In this document: piece after piece, positions 46,650 to 59,345 of the stretch
Layout of the letters: each line of letters begins with the position of its first letter
How positions within the stretch are numbered: the stretch's first letter is position 1
NCBI RefSeq assembly: GCF_014898055.3
Contig: NW_023604861.1
Location: forward strand, 97,342,083 to 97,406,082
Length of the DNA: 64,000 bases
DNA from: Talpa occidentalis
Taxonomy: Eukaryota; Chordata; Mammalia; Eulipotyphla; Talpidae
Direction: 5' to 3'
The notes under the pieces: model-generated
What the model was told of the DNA's origin: nothing
The model's input: the letters and a program-made list of their open reading frames with translations, nothing else
Database searches by the model: none
Program-made: the position numbers and the translations under genes

Positions 46650-48060
46650 TTTTCTTTATTGACAAAGGAAAGTATTCCAAATTTTATATACTGTGGGGAA
46701 AGCTGCAACAATACATTGGATCCTGTCATGATAAATCCCATAACAGAAGACAAATAGCTCACTCATCTAAACATTTTGGAAGAGCTAATATATGTTCACA
46801 TAGTTTCAACATCAAAGCTGCACAGAAAGCGTACACAGAAACAAATTTCTCTGCATCTACTCCATCTGCCCGCTTGCCACCCCCTCAATCAGGTCACATC
46901 ACCAGTTGTTATCAGTCTATGCAAATGCAAACCAGCGAAAATAGTCATTTTCCCTCTTTCACGCAGAATACATGCTTGCTTTTTTTTCTCTTACCGTGTC
47001 TTGGAGATCTTGCCATAGCTGTGGCTGCCTAACAGTTCAATGTCGAGATGGACTGTACATGGTGTCACCTGTCCCCTGTGAAGGGTCCTGCCTGATTGCT
47101 GCTATTTGTTCTCATGCCCTGCCGGGTAACCCACAATCACCTCATTCCATATACACACAGGCAGATTTGAAGGGCATATCCCTAGAGGAGGAATTGCTGG
47201 GTGGAGGGTAAATCTCATCCTACTTTTGGGTCATATTACCCTCCTCAAGGTTTAGCAGTGAAGGATTGTGCTTGCCTCTCCCTGACTTTCCAGCAGAGCC
47301 TGTTAGTAACATTTAGAATTTCTGCAGTGGTATACCGGTAAATATTCAGCCAACTATGCTCCTCAACATCCACAAACACAAAAGATGAAAAGCCTCAAAA
47401 AACCCTGGTGCAAATATTTTCACCTAGGCTGGTGTTCAGCTACTGAACAATGTCCCCGAACACGGAGTTGGGAAGAGATGAGAGACTGCACACCCCACTG
47501 CAGAGAATTTTTGACACACAGGCACGAGAGATATGAGTAGCATAGGTAAGAGTGAAATGCAGGGACACAATTAGGAAATTGTGTCTTTAGTACAGTGCAT
47601 TAATCATAAATTTATGTAATTAAAATTTTAGTAATGGCTGCATTTACCAATGTGTTTGTTAAATTGCTAGCAATCTGTGATTGGTTCTTATGTGTGTAAG
47701 AGCCAACTTACTTGTGGAGTTTTGCCAACCAGAAAAGTAGAAATGATATTTTGATTTAATTTTGTTTTAATTTTGATTATGGTTTTTTTTTTTTGTTTAA
47801 GGCCCATTTGTATTTTGTTTTCTGTGAAATGAATGTTCAACTTCTTTGCTCATTTGTCCATTGGGTTTTGTTCTCCTTGTGTTGATTTTAGGCTCTCTAT
47901 ACACAAAGGCCATTTGCTCTTGTCTGTGTTATGAAGTGCAGTGTTTTATCCTACTTTGCTGTTTGTCCATGGCATATTTTTTATTTGTCACGAAAAGTTT
48001 ACTGCTTTTAAATGTAGCTGAACTTTTATAGCTTCTGAATTTGGAATAGTAATTAGAATG
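46650..48060 (-). mobile_element. old L1 (L1ME-like), broken
   Basis: Reversed L1 3' UTR and ORF2 end: the 'tgccatagctgtggctgcct' area (near 47012), 'gaggaggaattgctgggtgg' (47185), and 'ttctttgctcatttgtccat' (47841) followed by 'gttgattttaggctctctat' (47881). The middle part (about 47310-47640) is not recognised. All frames are decayed. Confidence 0.6.
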
Positions 48061-48549
48061 ACATTATATAATTATCTTTTTTCAAATCCTTATTGTCTCA
48101 CCTATGTAAATCAGCTTCCCATGGTGTGAGCAATCAGTACAATTCCTGTGTCCTCTTGGAATTCATTATATTGGATTTTGCCTTTTTTAAAACCCTTTTC
48201 ACTCAATGATCATGAAGATGTATGATATGTTAGATATGGGCCTGGCAGACTGCAGCTAAAAGGAGGTGCATGCAGAGACCATGAAATACTTAACAAGTGT
48301 GATAGCACTAGTTCAGTGGTGGCAACTCCCCCCTCCCTTCTCTGACTAGTATGTCTTCCTATGCGGGAGTTTCCCCACTTATATTTGACTTCGCTCCATG
48401 TACCGCTTTCATCCTGCCTTCTCCATCAGACCTGGGGGACGCCAGTAGGGTACTGGTGCATGGTTTGTGTTAAGAAATATTGGTTGAATCACCAACTGCA
48501 AAGGCATGTACCTCATAGGTGGATTTTCACCTGTATCCCCACCATCCGT
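48061..48549. other. unassigned sequence
   Basis: Nothing is recognised up to the left TSD of the next SINE. Confidence 0.35.
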
Positions 48550-48565
48550 GAAAACCCCCTTTTAT

Positions 48566-48886
48566 TCATTTATCTATCTATTTATTTATTTATTTATAAG
48601 ATTTATTTATGCATACAAGATCTGGGGTACAGGCCAGAACTGTGTTTGTGTGTGTGTGTGTGGGGGAGGGGGGAACGGGTTGAGAGGATTCACCAGAGAC
48701 AGAGTGAGGAACAGAACAGTCAGACTGACTGAAATACACTGCTGAGGGGAACAGCGGGCGAGTCAGGAGAGGTCTGCTGTGCCATGTGGTTTTCTCCCTG
48801 GCTGCCTGGGGTTCGAACTTGTGCTGCAGTGGCTATGGACAGCTGCATAGGTTGCATCTTACTCCCTTGCGCCACCAGGGAGGCCA
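48566..48886 (-). mobile_element. tRNA-derived SINE, type B, with internal TG expansion
   Basis: The copy is flanked by 'gaaaacccccttttat' (48550-48565) and 'gaaaaccccttttata' (48887-48902), a TSD with one base lost. The tail at the left is a long TTTA/TCTA repeat. Inside the body, near 48642-48680, a TG repeat followed by a G run interrupts the SINE between its tail and the 'gaggattcaccagag' block. Box B is still legible (gggttcgaac). Confidence 0.95.
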
Positions 48887-49089
48887 GAAAACCCCTTTTA
48901 TATATACTCAGCACCCACACTTGCCAGGGTCACTTGAGAAGCTGCACATATGGTTTATATGGTGCGATCTCAGACTGCATGCATGTGGAAAGTCCTACTG
49001 CAGTGTACCTGGAAGCCACCTCACCATCTACCAGCATCATTTTCAACATCTTGTTTTGGGTCTTGGCCTTAGAAATGAGGAAACTGAGG

Positions 49090-49363
49090 GCCTCCCCTGG
49101 TGGTGCAGCGGTTGAGCGCTGGCCTGCGAAGCTGCCCGCAGCCTCTGCAGTGCTGGCTCGATTCCCGGCCACCGGCGAGGGTCCCACATGGTGCAACAGA
49201 CCTCTCCTGCCACCCGCTGCTCCCCTCAGCAGTGTATTTCGTCAGTCTGCCTGTTCTGTTTCCCGCTCTGGCTCTGGTGAATTCTCTCACCCTCCCACAC
49301 TTCTGACTGTACCCTGCTTGTATAAATAAATAAATAAATAAATAAATAAATCTTTAAAAAAAA
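49090..49363 (+). mobile_element. tRNA-derived SINE, type A, young
   Basis: The copy is flanked by a perfect 19-bp TSD, agaaatgaggaaactgagg, at 49071-49089 and 49364-49382. Box A (tggtgcagcgg) is near canonical; box B (tggctcgattcc) carries one change. The tail has seven AAAT units plus 'tcttt' and poly(A). It inserted in a MIR-like 'gaggaaactgaggcccagat' word. Confidence 0.97.
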
Positions 49364-49669
49364 AGAAATGAGGAAACTGAGGCCCAGATAGGGTATCTGA
49401 CCCCATTGCTCTTCAGCTTCCAGTAGTGCATCTGCATGTGCTCTGTTCTTGATGGAATGAGAGCCTTGAGATAACACAATCTTCCCACCTGCCAGCCCAG
49501 TGCTCATGTTGGTCTCCCAGGACAGGCACGGCCTGAAACAGTGGTCATGGCCAGTTTCCTGGGTGCTCTTCATGGGATAGTCCTGAGGATGCCATCCCAC
49601 TCTCCCCTGACTGGTGAACCTCATTCTCGTTGGCCATGAGAAAAACATCTGATGATGGTCATAACCACC

Positions 49670-49800
49670 ATATGAGGAGGGCATTCTGTCTACCAGGTAA
49701 TGAGCTATGTGCTTAATCCTCACCCAGATCAGTTGGTGTTGGCATAATTAGTGCCACTTTATAGAGGTGACGGTGGAAGCTCAGAGCCGCTATCAAATGA
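49670..49800 (-). mobile_element. MIR relic
   Basis: 'gctatgtgcttaatcctcac', 'ataattagtgccactttata', 'gaggtgacggtggaagctca' follow the reversed MIR core. Confidence 0.6.
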
Positions 49801-52199
49801 GTCCAAGGGCAGGCCAAGGAAATGCTGAGACAGGTGGGGCTGTATGTCCGTCATGACCCCACTGGATTTGGAATTTCCAAGCACATTTTGTTTTACTAAT
49901 GTCCTCTCTTGACAAGAGGTCTCCTTTCCATTGTAGGAAATGCGCTGAAAATAAATCTATCGGGGGAGGTCCGGTCCTTCTGCCCTCGGTCCCTACTCTC
50001 AGGCTGTGCTACCCACTCCAGATGGGACAGACATGCTGGATAGTCTCTGTGTCTGTGGGAAGGAAGGCGAGGGAGTCTGTTCTTCACTTTTGCTGCCATA
50101 ATTAATTTTATTTAAGAAAGCATTGTGTCTTCTGAGAGACTTGTAAACACCGGGGAATGAATAAAAGGACCGCAGAGTGCACTTCTGTGTGCTCCAGGCT
50201 TCCTCTAGCACGACCAGCAGCTTCCTGAGCCCCGGGACTGGCAGCCCTGGGCGGCGGACCAGTGTCTGATCTCAACAGCTCTACTGGACAGTGCTGCTGC
50301 CCTGCAGGCTGGCATGGTGCCCGCTCCTGAGAAGGCGCCTTGCCTTGGGAAACGCCCTGGGCTTTAGGTTGGCATTCGCAGCAGGGATTTGAGGTGAGGA
50401 CATTGCCAGCCACTTTCTGGGACACTTGGCTTGGCAGGGCTGCTGTGTTTTACAGGAGAACCTGGCCCAGTTTAGGGATTGTCACATTATTGCCTGAGAG
50501 GAAACCTGATGTCCTAGAACAGTTATCACTGGGATGGATCAAAATTAGAATGAGAAGTAAAGGGGGGAGTGGGAGACCATGATATTTACTTCTCTTTTGA
50601 AATACCTTCTTCCTGCTCCTCTCTGATGGTGAATACGCTACACGCTCATGCAAATCTTTCCTAATCATTCTACCCAAAGGTTTAACTTCTTTAAAAAAAA
50701 CCACATCTATATGTATAGTCAATCATTTTATTTTGTAAATCGGACCACTGATGGGGCCAAAGTTGGGTGGATTGTGACCCCTGATTCATAGAGACGATCT
50801 CATCTTTTGTTCATTGTTTTAATAATGAGCATCTCCACTCAAAATGAAAACTAGGCCTTTGATGATGACCTATAAAAACTTTAGGTTCAATTGTTTTCCT
50901 ACATATACACATGTCTCCCTCAATGCTTTTTATTCTTACTAAAAATAGAGCACATACTGTACACACGTTTTTTGTGCCTCTCAGGGGGTTTTGGTGGTAG
51001 AATTTCATCAGTCGGGTGGTTTTCCACTCAATGCCCTTTGGATTTCAGGACAGACTGCCCATTTATCTCTTTCCAAGCAAGGGCAGCCAGGGTTAGGAGA
51101 GTCACTGTATACACCTTCATTTATCTCTGGGCCTTCAGCAGAACTGCCCCCAGTGCAGTCAGTAGTCCACTCGTCCTTGAAGATCTTTCCTAAGGAGAGA
51201 CCCCAGTGTCCACCATGGCCTCCATAAATTGCTGTGGTTCACAGAGCATCTTTCATTACCACTGGATCTACAAAATTCGAAACTTTTGTTAATTGTTTGG
51301 TTGAGATTTGAAAAGATGTTATTTCCCATCATGCTTTGAAGCAATTCTCAGCCTTCTCCAGAATTCACTTTCCCTTCCATCTTGCCTCTTGTTATTGGTT
51401 ATATCCTTTGGATCTTCTTTTGTGGTCCTTCTCAATATTTTTGAATTTCTCTTAAGTTTCAGACTAGGGTTTTGGATGTGTTTACCTCCCAGACTTCACC
51501 AGAGTGACAATTCAGGATCTCCTGATAGCCAGTGTGCTGGTCCCCAGATTTAGGAGGACTTTCAATTTTTCCCCCATTCCTCACCCCTGTGTTGTCTCTT
51601 ACAGATTTTTCCAGCTCTTTTGTGCCCCATGCCCTATGTTTCCCCTTCTATTCAGAGATTACAGTACAGAAGTGTCTATTTTGGGGGGCTCGCACATCTT
51701 ATCTAATGAAAATCTTAATCTTATGGGTGCCAGAAGCTATTCATGAGTTTATGGACTGTTTTTGATGCTCATTTAAGACTGATAGAGAACAAGGAAATAG
51801 TAAAGTTTCCACAAGATGACTGCAAATAAAAGATTTAAGGTACAAAATAAAATGAGCAAAAGCAAAACCTCCAAACAACACACGTTTTAAATTGTGATTA
51901 GCATTTTTGACAAACTCAACTTGGGCTTTTAAAAATTTTCCAAATACTCTTAGTAGAGGTTCATGGGCTCAGTTTTATTTCTCTCAATTATGGGTTTTCC
52001 TTGTCCCTGCTTTCTGTATATGTGCCATGCTCATCTGAAACCAACCTGAACTCCCTATACAGATAATGTCAAGTTCAGGCCAGGTCAAACCTGAGCTCAG
52101 AGAAAAGAGCTGATGTGAGAGACATTGTGGGGAATGTTGTGGCATCTGTGAGCTCACTACATGGTCTAGGCCCTCTAGCATAAGTGAAGGAGACAGACC
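49801..52199. other. unassigned sequence
   Basis: About 2.4 kb with no recognised repeat family, RNA gene or exon. Confidence 0.4.
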
Positions 52200-52332
52200 T
52201 GAGTTCTGGCCTGGTCCTGCCACATTACATTAATGATGTAACCTTAGGAGAACCAACCGACCTGTTACAACCTCTGTTTACATCAATCACATTGTTCTGA
52301 TGGAGTAAATGAGATCAGGTATCTAATGTATC
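52200..52332 (+). mobile_element. MIR relic
   Basis: 'ttctggcctggtcctgccac', 'atgatgtaaccttaggagaa', and 'agtaaatgagatcaggtatc' follow MIR plus-strand order. Confidence 0.6.
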
Positions 52333-52994
52333 ACCATGGTGACTGATAAAAACAAATGTGCACTAAATTTCGGTCATCCTTCTTAATGTAGCAATGCCAA
52401 TTCCAGAAGAAATGGCTGACCCTCACCTGGGGCCCAGAGGCATCGTATGAATTACGCAGGTGCCCTTCGCCTGGAAGCTGGTGTCTGGGTCTGCTGCATG
52501 CACCTTGTTCCTGGCCTGGTTCCTCCTTGCCTGCTCTTTTGCATGTTAACCCCGCCCCTACGTGTGCCTTCCAGCAGCTGGTGGCTTCCTGCCCCCTCCT
52601 GACACCTGTGCACAACTTGATCTCTGGCAACCTGTTCTCTGTGCCCACAAGACTCTCAGGTGTGTGTTCTTTGTACTCACCATGGGTTTGGATGGTGAGT
52701 GTCTTTTCAAGAAATAGGATATCCTCATTCCCATCCCCTGGTCCTGGCTGCAGCTGGCCTCAGGACAGCGTCCAAGCACTAGATGAAAGCCAGGAGAGGA
52801 GCTAGGTGGTGATTCTTTCTTTGTTGAGGCCAACTGGAATAGGATAGTCCTTTCTAATTGTAAGGTGAAAGCAATTTATATCACTTACTTTTAACAACTT
52901 TGTTTCTCTCCAATAACCTCTCAGGTCAAGTCAAAAAGATAGCCCCCTTTTAATAATTGCATTAATGTCCTTTCAAGTCATTTCAGTTGGGCTC
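52333..52994. other. unassigned sequence
   Basis: Nothing is recognised. Confidence 0.35.
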
Positions 52995-53109
52995 AACACA
53001 ATTTGTTTGAATAAATGTTTACTCAGTGTTCATTATGTGTTGGGCATTGTTATGCACACGTGGCTGAGAAGAGGGAGGTAAAGGTTCTATCTAAACAGAA
53101 TTCATGATC

Positions 53110-53366
53110 GGGCCTCCCCTGTGGCGCAGCGGTGGAGCCCTGGGCTACAAGGCTGTTCACAGCCTCTGCAGCACCGGTTGGAACCCCAGCTCCTGGCGAG
53201 GGTCCAACATGACTCCGCAAGACCTCTCCTGCCGTGCCCGCTGCTCCCCTCAGCAGTGTATTTCGGTCCTTCTGCCTGTTCTGTTCCCCGCTCTGGCTCT
53301 GGTGAATTCTCTCACCCTCCCGCACTTCTGACTGTACCCAGTGCTTGTATAAATAAATAAATCTTA
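53110..53366 (+). mobile_element. tRNA-derived SINE, type A, nested in L2
   Basis: The copy is flanked by a perfect 17-bp TSD, aaacagaattcatgatc, at 53093-53109 and 53367-53383. Box A (tgtggcgcagcgg) is intact; box B is altered (ggttggaacccc). The tail is TAAATAAATAAATC. Confidence 0.97.
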
Positions 53367-53480
53367 AAACAGAATTCATGATCTTCTCGGGAGGGAGATG
53401 TTGAGCACCTGAGCAGTAAATACACTGAGCAGGCTCATTTTGGTGAGAGCTTCTAAAACTCCAAAATCAGAGTAGAATGG

Positions 53481-53550
53481 GTTGTGACTGCTGGTGTGTG
53501 TGTGTGTGTGTGTTTGGTTGTGACTGCTGGTGTGTGTGTTTGTGTAGGAG
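53481..53550. repeat. 36-bp tandem duplication with (TG)n
   Basis: The unit starting gttgtgactgctgg occurs at 53481 and 53517, each copy followed by a TG run of different length. Confidence 0.93.
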
Positions 53551-53720
53551 AGGCCTGAATTGTGAGTGGCAGCTGCCCTGTGGAGATGTGGGGAGGGACA
53601 TCCTAACAGAGGAGAAGTAACTGCAAAGGCCCCACAGCAGCAGAGAACCAGTGTGTTTTCAGGACTGAAAGGAAGCCACTGCGCCGAGTCCTGAGGAAAG
53701 AGGAAGTCCAGGGGAAGAGG

Positions 53721-55402
53721 TAGATAGACATCTTGATTGCACGCAGTGTGCCTCCCCAGGACGCCTACCAGCATCTTTATTGCTCAGCACAGGGGACACT
53801 TTTTGGACCCAGTATGTGGGTGCTGAGACCATTCACAGCAAAGGGCATTTCTAGAGTGGACTCCAAGTAAGCAATCCCCCAAACAAGAGTATGCCATTTT
53901 CCAAGTATGTGAAATAGATAACTAGTTGAAAAACATTAAAACCAGGAATTTGGGGGAAAGTTTGTTTCTCTCATTTACCTTAAAAGTCATAAAAAGACTT
54001 TAAAACCCTGGCAGGGAGAATTGAAGAACTTCCCAGATATCAGTTATCTTATTTCAAATAAAAAGGAAGAAAAATTGGCACAAGTCTTGGGCAAAATTTC
54101 TCCTGTACCAAGTCCAGAATCATTACATGCATTTGAAACCATGGTACATCACCCCTGGCCCTCTTTCCATAGCACCCCCTTCCTCAGATTCCTACTGCTC
54201 CTGGGCCCGAGCCCTGGCAGAGTCCTGGCGGATCCTGCTCTTCCTAGGGATGCCTTCTCTCTGCAGACACACAGACAGCAGATTTCTCACCCTCCTTCCA
54301 AAAACTCCGCTCTATTCTCTTTGCCATGTAACTGGGAACACCTTAGTTGGTATATTTTACATCTTAGTGAGACTGGGGTAAGGAGAGGAGCTAAATGTTC
54401 ATGGCTTTGATTTTTGCCTTAATAGGTTGAATAACTCCTACCTTCTAAGTTGCCATTGTTCAGTTAATAACAGAATTTCCAGAGCAAAGGGAATCTTTTC
54501 TACATCACATGTTCACAGGCAATATGCGATAGATTCTGATTTTGAAACAAAATATTTCTCTTAGATTTGAGAAAATATGTTAAGTCCAAACTTTTCTCTG
54601 TCCCTGAACTTCCCATTTATTTCATCTTCCTCAGACAATGGAGAAGGGGTGCTTCCCTGAAAGGGAGTGGAAAAGAGCAGAAGAGAGAATTGAAAGGAAT
54701 AAAGATTGCGGTGGGCTCTGCTCAAATTCACAGTTCCTTCCCTCTCCCGAGAAACAACAATCATCCAAACTTTCAGAATCAATTGCAAAGACAAAGAATA
54801 CAGAGTTTGATTGGGCCCAAACCAGATCTGTTGTCATCTCCTGACTCTGCAGGGAAGAGTAGTGCGGGGGTCTCTCGGTGCAGGGCTGCAGGGTCTAGGT
54901 TGCCTCAGTTCCCTGAGACCTGAGTATATAACTATTACTGTGGGTAGTACTGTTTTGGGGGGATCCCAGCCCAATCCTCATGCACCAGGAGTGTGATGTT
55001 TAACACTTGGAGATGTTCAGAGGGCAAGAGATGCGTGCTTATGTGTACATGACTGTATGCATGTATATGTGTATATGTGTGTGCACATATGTATTGTGTA
55101 TGAGTGTGTCTGCATATGTATGTATGAATACGTGTCTATGTGTATGTCCCACTAGGTCAAGATCACTCATTGTCTCATTACAGGCATGAGCGTGACGACA
55201 GCCCTGGGTTGAACAGAAAAAGGAATGTGCATCAGCCAGTGGGACTCTTGTGTCAGTTTTTTAAAAGATGAGCTGGAAGGTGGACTGTGATGGCCTGTAG
55301 GCAACTTCTGGGGAAGTGAGTGATATTACACCCTGCAAGGAGGGGGTGGGGGTGCCTCTGTTTAGTGGTGAAGGAGAAAATATCTCCAAGGATAAGAAAC
55401 CA
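53721..55402. other. unassigned sequence
   Basis: No repeat family or exon is recognised, apart from a degenerate GTATATGTGT/GTGCATAT tract at about 55035-55145. Overlapping plus-strand frames near 54021-54410 and 54567-54923 have no known domain. Confidence 0.4.
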
Positions 55403-55414
55403 CACCTCTCCCTT

Positions 55415-55672
55415 TTTTAAAGATTTATTTATTTATTTATACAAGAACTGGGGTACAGGCCAGATGCGCAGAAGGGTGAGAGGATTCACCAGAGACAGAG
55501 TGGGGAACAGAACAGGCAGACTAAAGAAATACACTGCTGAGGGTGGCAGCGGGCGAGACAGGAGAGGTCTGCTGTGTCATCGGGGACCCTCGCCGGCTGG
55601 CCAGGTTCGAACCGGCGCTGCAGACAGCTTCACAGCACTGCGCTCAACCTCCTGTGCCACCAGGGGAGGCCC
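55415..55672 (-). mobile_element. tRNA-derived SINE, type B
   Basis: The reverse-complement copy has box B seen as aggttcgaaccggc and the TTTATTTATTTAT tail. It lacks part of the 'aggctatgg' block after box B. 'cacctctcc' occurs on both sides (55403-55411 and 55677-55685), probably what is left of the TSD. Confidence 0.93.
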
Positions 55673-55685
55673 AACGCACCTCTCC

Positions 55686-57869
55686 TTTTCAAAGAGCTCA
55701 CTTGGAATATTGATTTCAATGCGTTCTTAGCAGTAATTTCCCATAGGTGGGGGGGCTATGGATGTCATATTTTGACTTCTTTCCTTATTTGTACTTTCCA
55801 CATGTTTACATGGGAGTCTTTGATCACAAGAGTAAAGCAATGAAAAAGTAATTTCAAGGTTTTTGTCTTTCCTTGGTTTGACCCTGGAGCCTGATGTTCT
55901 TGTCTGTAAGAGAAGGTGATGCCATTGAGACGAGACTCACAGCTGCCCAGCCTTTGAACATGGGCACCGGGCACAGTGCCTGCCCAGGGCAGAGACTTGT
56001 GTCTCATGACTTCTTGTTGATGTTGGTTGCCCTGGTGACAGTCCTGAGCCATGGAATGAACTGTGTGCCTAGGGATCTATGGGATGGCAGGAAGTTCATG
56101 AGGCTGGCTGTGTTGTAAAAGCTTTGTCTTGCCTTTTGAGTGGCTAAGCTTCAGAGGGAGAAGGTAAGGGGATAAAAAAGATTGATTTCTGGGGTTGCAA
56201 AAAATAAACAGGGCACCCAGTTAAATTTGAATATCACATAAACAAAGAATATTTTTTGGTAGAAATAAGTCTTATGCAACATTTGGGACATGGCTGTTTC
56301 ATCAGGAATAAAAATTTAATTGGCCCCCTGTATTTTATTTGACAACCCTCTGTCTCAGCTCCATGTATTTTGTCTAGGCCACGGCTGTCACCTTTGCTAG
56401 TAGTGGCTGTGTGAAGACTTGAGTCTGGCTGTTTCCCTGGGATGATGTCGTCCGGGCCCCTGCCTTGAGTCTCATCATAATGGACCGAGGGCAAGGTCAG
56501 GCTAGAGTCGGCCTCCCCCACACCCCCCTTTGGGGCCCTCTTTTCTAGACCTGACACCTCTGTAAGCCTTGTTGTGGTACTCTTTTGATTGCTATTGGCT
56601 TTAGATGTGGGGAACTTAAAAGCTGGGCTTGCCAGGAGGCGAGGGAGAGGGGGAAACAGTTTGCTAGACAGCTGAGGAGCTGGGGCCCCCTGGGCTAGCG
56701 CTCAGTGTTCCCCAGTCACAAAGGTGGAGAGTCTGCTAAGCAAAGTTCAGATCCCTGAGTGGGGAGCCAGGGTCCAATGCTGGCCATCTTTCTTCCTTGG
56801 GTCTCTCTTTCCACACCTACCACCAAGACCCACATTGTCAGCTTCTAGTCATTCCTAGTGAGTCCCTTGCTCAGGTCTAGGTTCCAAATGGTTGCTAGAG
56901 AGATAATAGGGCCAAAGTTACTACCATTTTCCGGGCCTTTCCAGTAGGTTCTGCTGTCCCCTCACCCCCTTCTCTTGTGTCCCGGCTGCTGTCCTTCTAG
57001 CACATTCCCACAGTCAGATTCTTTCATGGCCCGTTGTAGCAACATCCCTGAAATTCCCAAGGGGCCCCTGACCGGCCAGTGTGTTTCCTTTTCTCAAGTG
57101 TACGTGGGAACAGGAGCCGTCTGCCGGGATTAACTGTGCACATGACTTCCTAGACTCTCTCAGCACTGCTTCCTGTTGCAAGTCCCCAAGCGCTGAGCCG
57201 TGTGGTTCCCACGTGTCCACTGTGGAGGCGTGGCAGAGCCCTGGGCAGGCTCTCCTGGACCGAGCTGCACCCCCTCTCCCCTCCTCAGCAGATACCCAGT
57301 TGGAGTATGTGAAGTGACATTATTAGCTCAGCAGAACTGACTCAAAGAGTTCAGGAATTTTGTGATCTGGTTGTTAACCACATCATTATTAAAAATTATA
57401 TAAACCTTTGAATAAATAAATTATATCAGAAGCAAAGTTAATGAATGGTAATGAACCTAAAACTTACCGCTTTCTAATTATTTTACTACAGCTTACAATT
57501 AAGTGCGCTTTTTAAATTACATCTATTGTATCGAACAATACAAGGTGGGGATACTATACTGTAGGCTGGTGTAAGCTGTATGTTTCTTCTCAATTCTGAG
57601 TTCAGTGTTACTGTTATATCTGTAGCTTGATATGGGCCATAGCAGGAGTATTTGCACCTTGGAAATCAGCAAGTTTTATTTTTCAGTGGGTGGTTTCCAG
57701 CAACTCAGTTTCCAGCCTGGATATGGGTAGAATTTCCTATACCAACAAGCAATTCTCAGCCACCAGCAGGGGATTGAAGCAGAGCAGTGGAAGAGCATGG
57801 GCTGGGTATGGTGAGGAGAGCCACTATTTGCCTGGAGATAGCATTGGTTTCCACAGGGAATGGGCTCAA
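55686..57869. other. unassigned sequence
   Basis: About 2.2 kb with no recognised repeat family, RNA gene or exon. Confidence 0.4.
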
Positions 57870-58440
57870 TCTTCCAAGATCATTCTCCCCTACCCCCAAC
57901 TTCAGATGCTGCTTGCAAGTCCTAGACAAGTCCCACAAGGTTACCTGGGCTTTTAACTGACTAGTTACCTATTGGAGGTTCCCAAGACTCCTCCTCAAAC
58001 TTCAGGTGCCCATCATAAGTACAGATTATTATCTGTGCTTCTGACCAACTGGCTATAAATCAGAAGTTTCTAGACACCTCATAACTTGCTATTAATTTGC
58101 TAGAACAGCACACAGACCTCAGGGGATCTGTTTACTCACGGGTTTATTATAAAGGTCACTGAAGGATACCAATCACCCAGGTGGAAAAAGGCATAGGGAA
58201 GATATGGGGGGAAGGTGCAGAGCTTCTTTGTCCTGTCCAGATGTGCCATTCTCCTCCAAATCCTCACATTTCCACCAGTCTGGAGGTCCTTCCACTCTGG
58301 CTTTGAAGGAGGTTTCATTTCATAAGTAGGAGTGATGAAATCATTAACTATTGAACTCCACTCTAGCTTTTCTCCCATCTCAGGAAATCAGAGGGTGGGA
58401 CTGAAAAGCATCACCCTCTATTCAGGCTAGTTTCCCTGGC
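57870..58440 (-). mobile_element. ERVL-type LTR (MLT2-like)
   Basis: On the plus strand the words 'cttctgaccaactggctata', 'aatttgctagaacagcacac' and 'cgggtttattataaaggtca' are the reversed MLT2 core, which has a polyadenylation signal (AATAAA on the minus strand) and 'tatagccagttggtcagaag'. No ERVL internal genes adjoin. Confidence 0.75.
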
Positions 58441-58547
58441 AACCTTCATTAACATAACAATAGACACCTCACTGCTTGAGAAATTCTGCTGGAGCTAGGA
58501 GCCAGAGACAGGAATTGTAATTGAGAAACATTTGGTCAATCTGAATA

Positions 58548-58550
58548 TGT

Positions 58551-58586
<36 letters not shown>
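58548..58586. repeat. (TG)n microsatellite
   Basis: About nineteen TG units with one ATG interruption. Confidence 0.95.
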
Positions 58587-58591
<5 letters not shown>

Positions 58592-58937
58592 CCTATAAAT
58601 AACAATATTGTAGTAATAAATCAAATAAAACAATTCTTTATTTGGATGCTGGGTGTTAGGCATTCACCAGGGCACTGCTGCTTGTATGCTCTTGGTTTAT
58701 TTCTTGAATTAAAAATGAGTGCAGTCCTGTCATCACACTGCTTAAGCACTGTGTAAGTGGACGCCAGCTTAGCCCACCACATCACTGGTTTAAACTAGAG
58801 ATGCTCCTCGGCTGCCCCTACTCCTGCAGCTTCTCTGGAGCTTGGCTCTCCTCACTATACCCAGCCCATGCCCCTCTGCTTTTCTGCTCCATTCTCCCAA
58901 CCCGGGCAAATAATCTGCCCCTCTCCCTGTTGATGGG
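58587..58937. other. unassigned sequence
   Basis: Nothing is recognised. Confidence 0.35.
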
Positions 58938-59345
58938 GTTGATGGGATCCTTGTATTTCTCTGTGAAAGAATTCAACAAAATCTCCTGTCACCCGCCATA
59001 GCAAGTTTATTAAGAAAAAGAGACACTTGAAGAGACACAACTGGGCACCAGTCTTAAAGGGCAAGTGCTGCATTTTCAAAGGGCAGGGGTGGCCTTCTAT
59101 ACTGTTCTCTGGTGGAATTTTATCACTTTGTGGATTTTATCAGTTTGGGTTTGGATTGGGTTTCCTTTCTACAACCACTGATAGTCCTCTCTGCCCCCAC
59201 CTCTGGTTCCTGGACTTGTGAGACTTCTACAGCTGGTTTAACAATGGTTTAATCATTTTTACCCACACCTCTGGTTTCCGGACTTATGAAACTTCCATCC
59301 TAAATTTTCTACTCTAAGGTTTCATCTGGCCTGAAAACATTTGGG
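58938..59345 (-). mobile_element. ERV1-like LTR piece
   Basis: Plus-strand 'ctgtgaaagaattcaacaaa' and 'gcaagtttattaagaaaaag' match the reversed R/U5 layout of class I LTRs, with a polyadenylation signal on the minus strand. Further right, a diverged direct repeat of about 32 bp (59196 and 59262) would lie in the U3, where enhancer repeats are common. Family and left/right ends are uncertain. Confidence 0.45.

Larger units (their letters stand above)
52995..53720 (-). mobile_element. L2 relic split by a SINE
   Basis: The left part has 'tttgaataaatgtttactca' and 'tatgtgttgggcattgttat' (reversed L2 tail). The right part (after 53383) has 'gaagtaactgcaaaggcccc' and 'actgaaaggaagccactgcg', the reversed L2 'gcctttgca' and following block. 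A young SINE and a TG duplication lie within. Confidence 0.75.

Noticed and set aside
48784..49329. 181-codon open frame on the plus strand
   Set aside because: It reads through two SINE copies of opposite orientation. The repeated '[21 protein letters not shown]' type text is SINE sequence, which stays open in one frame.
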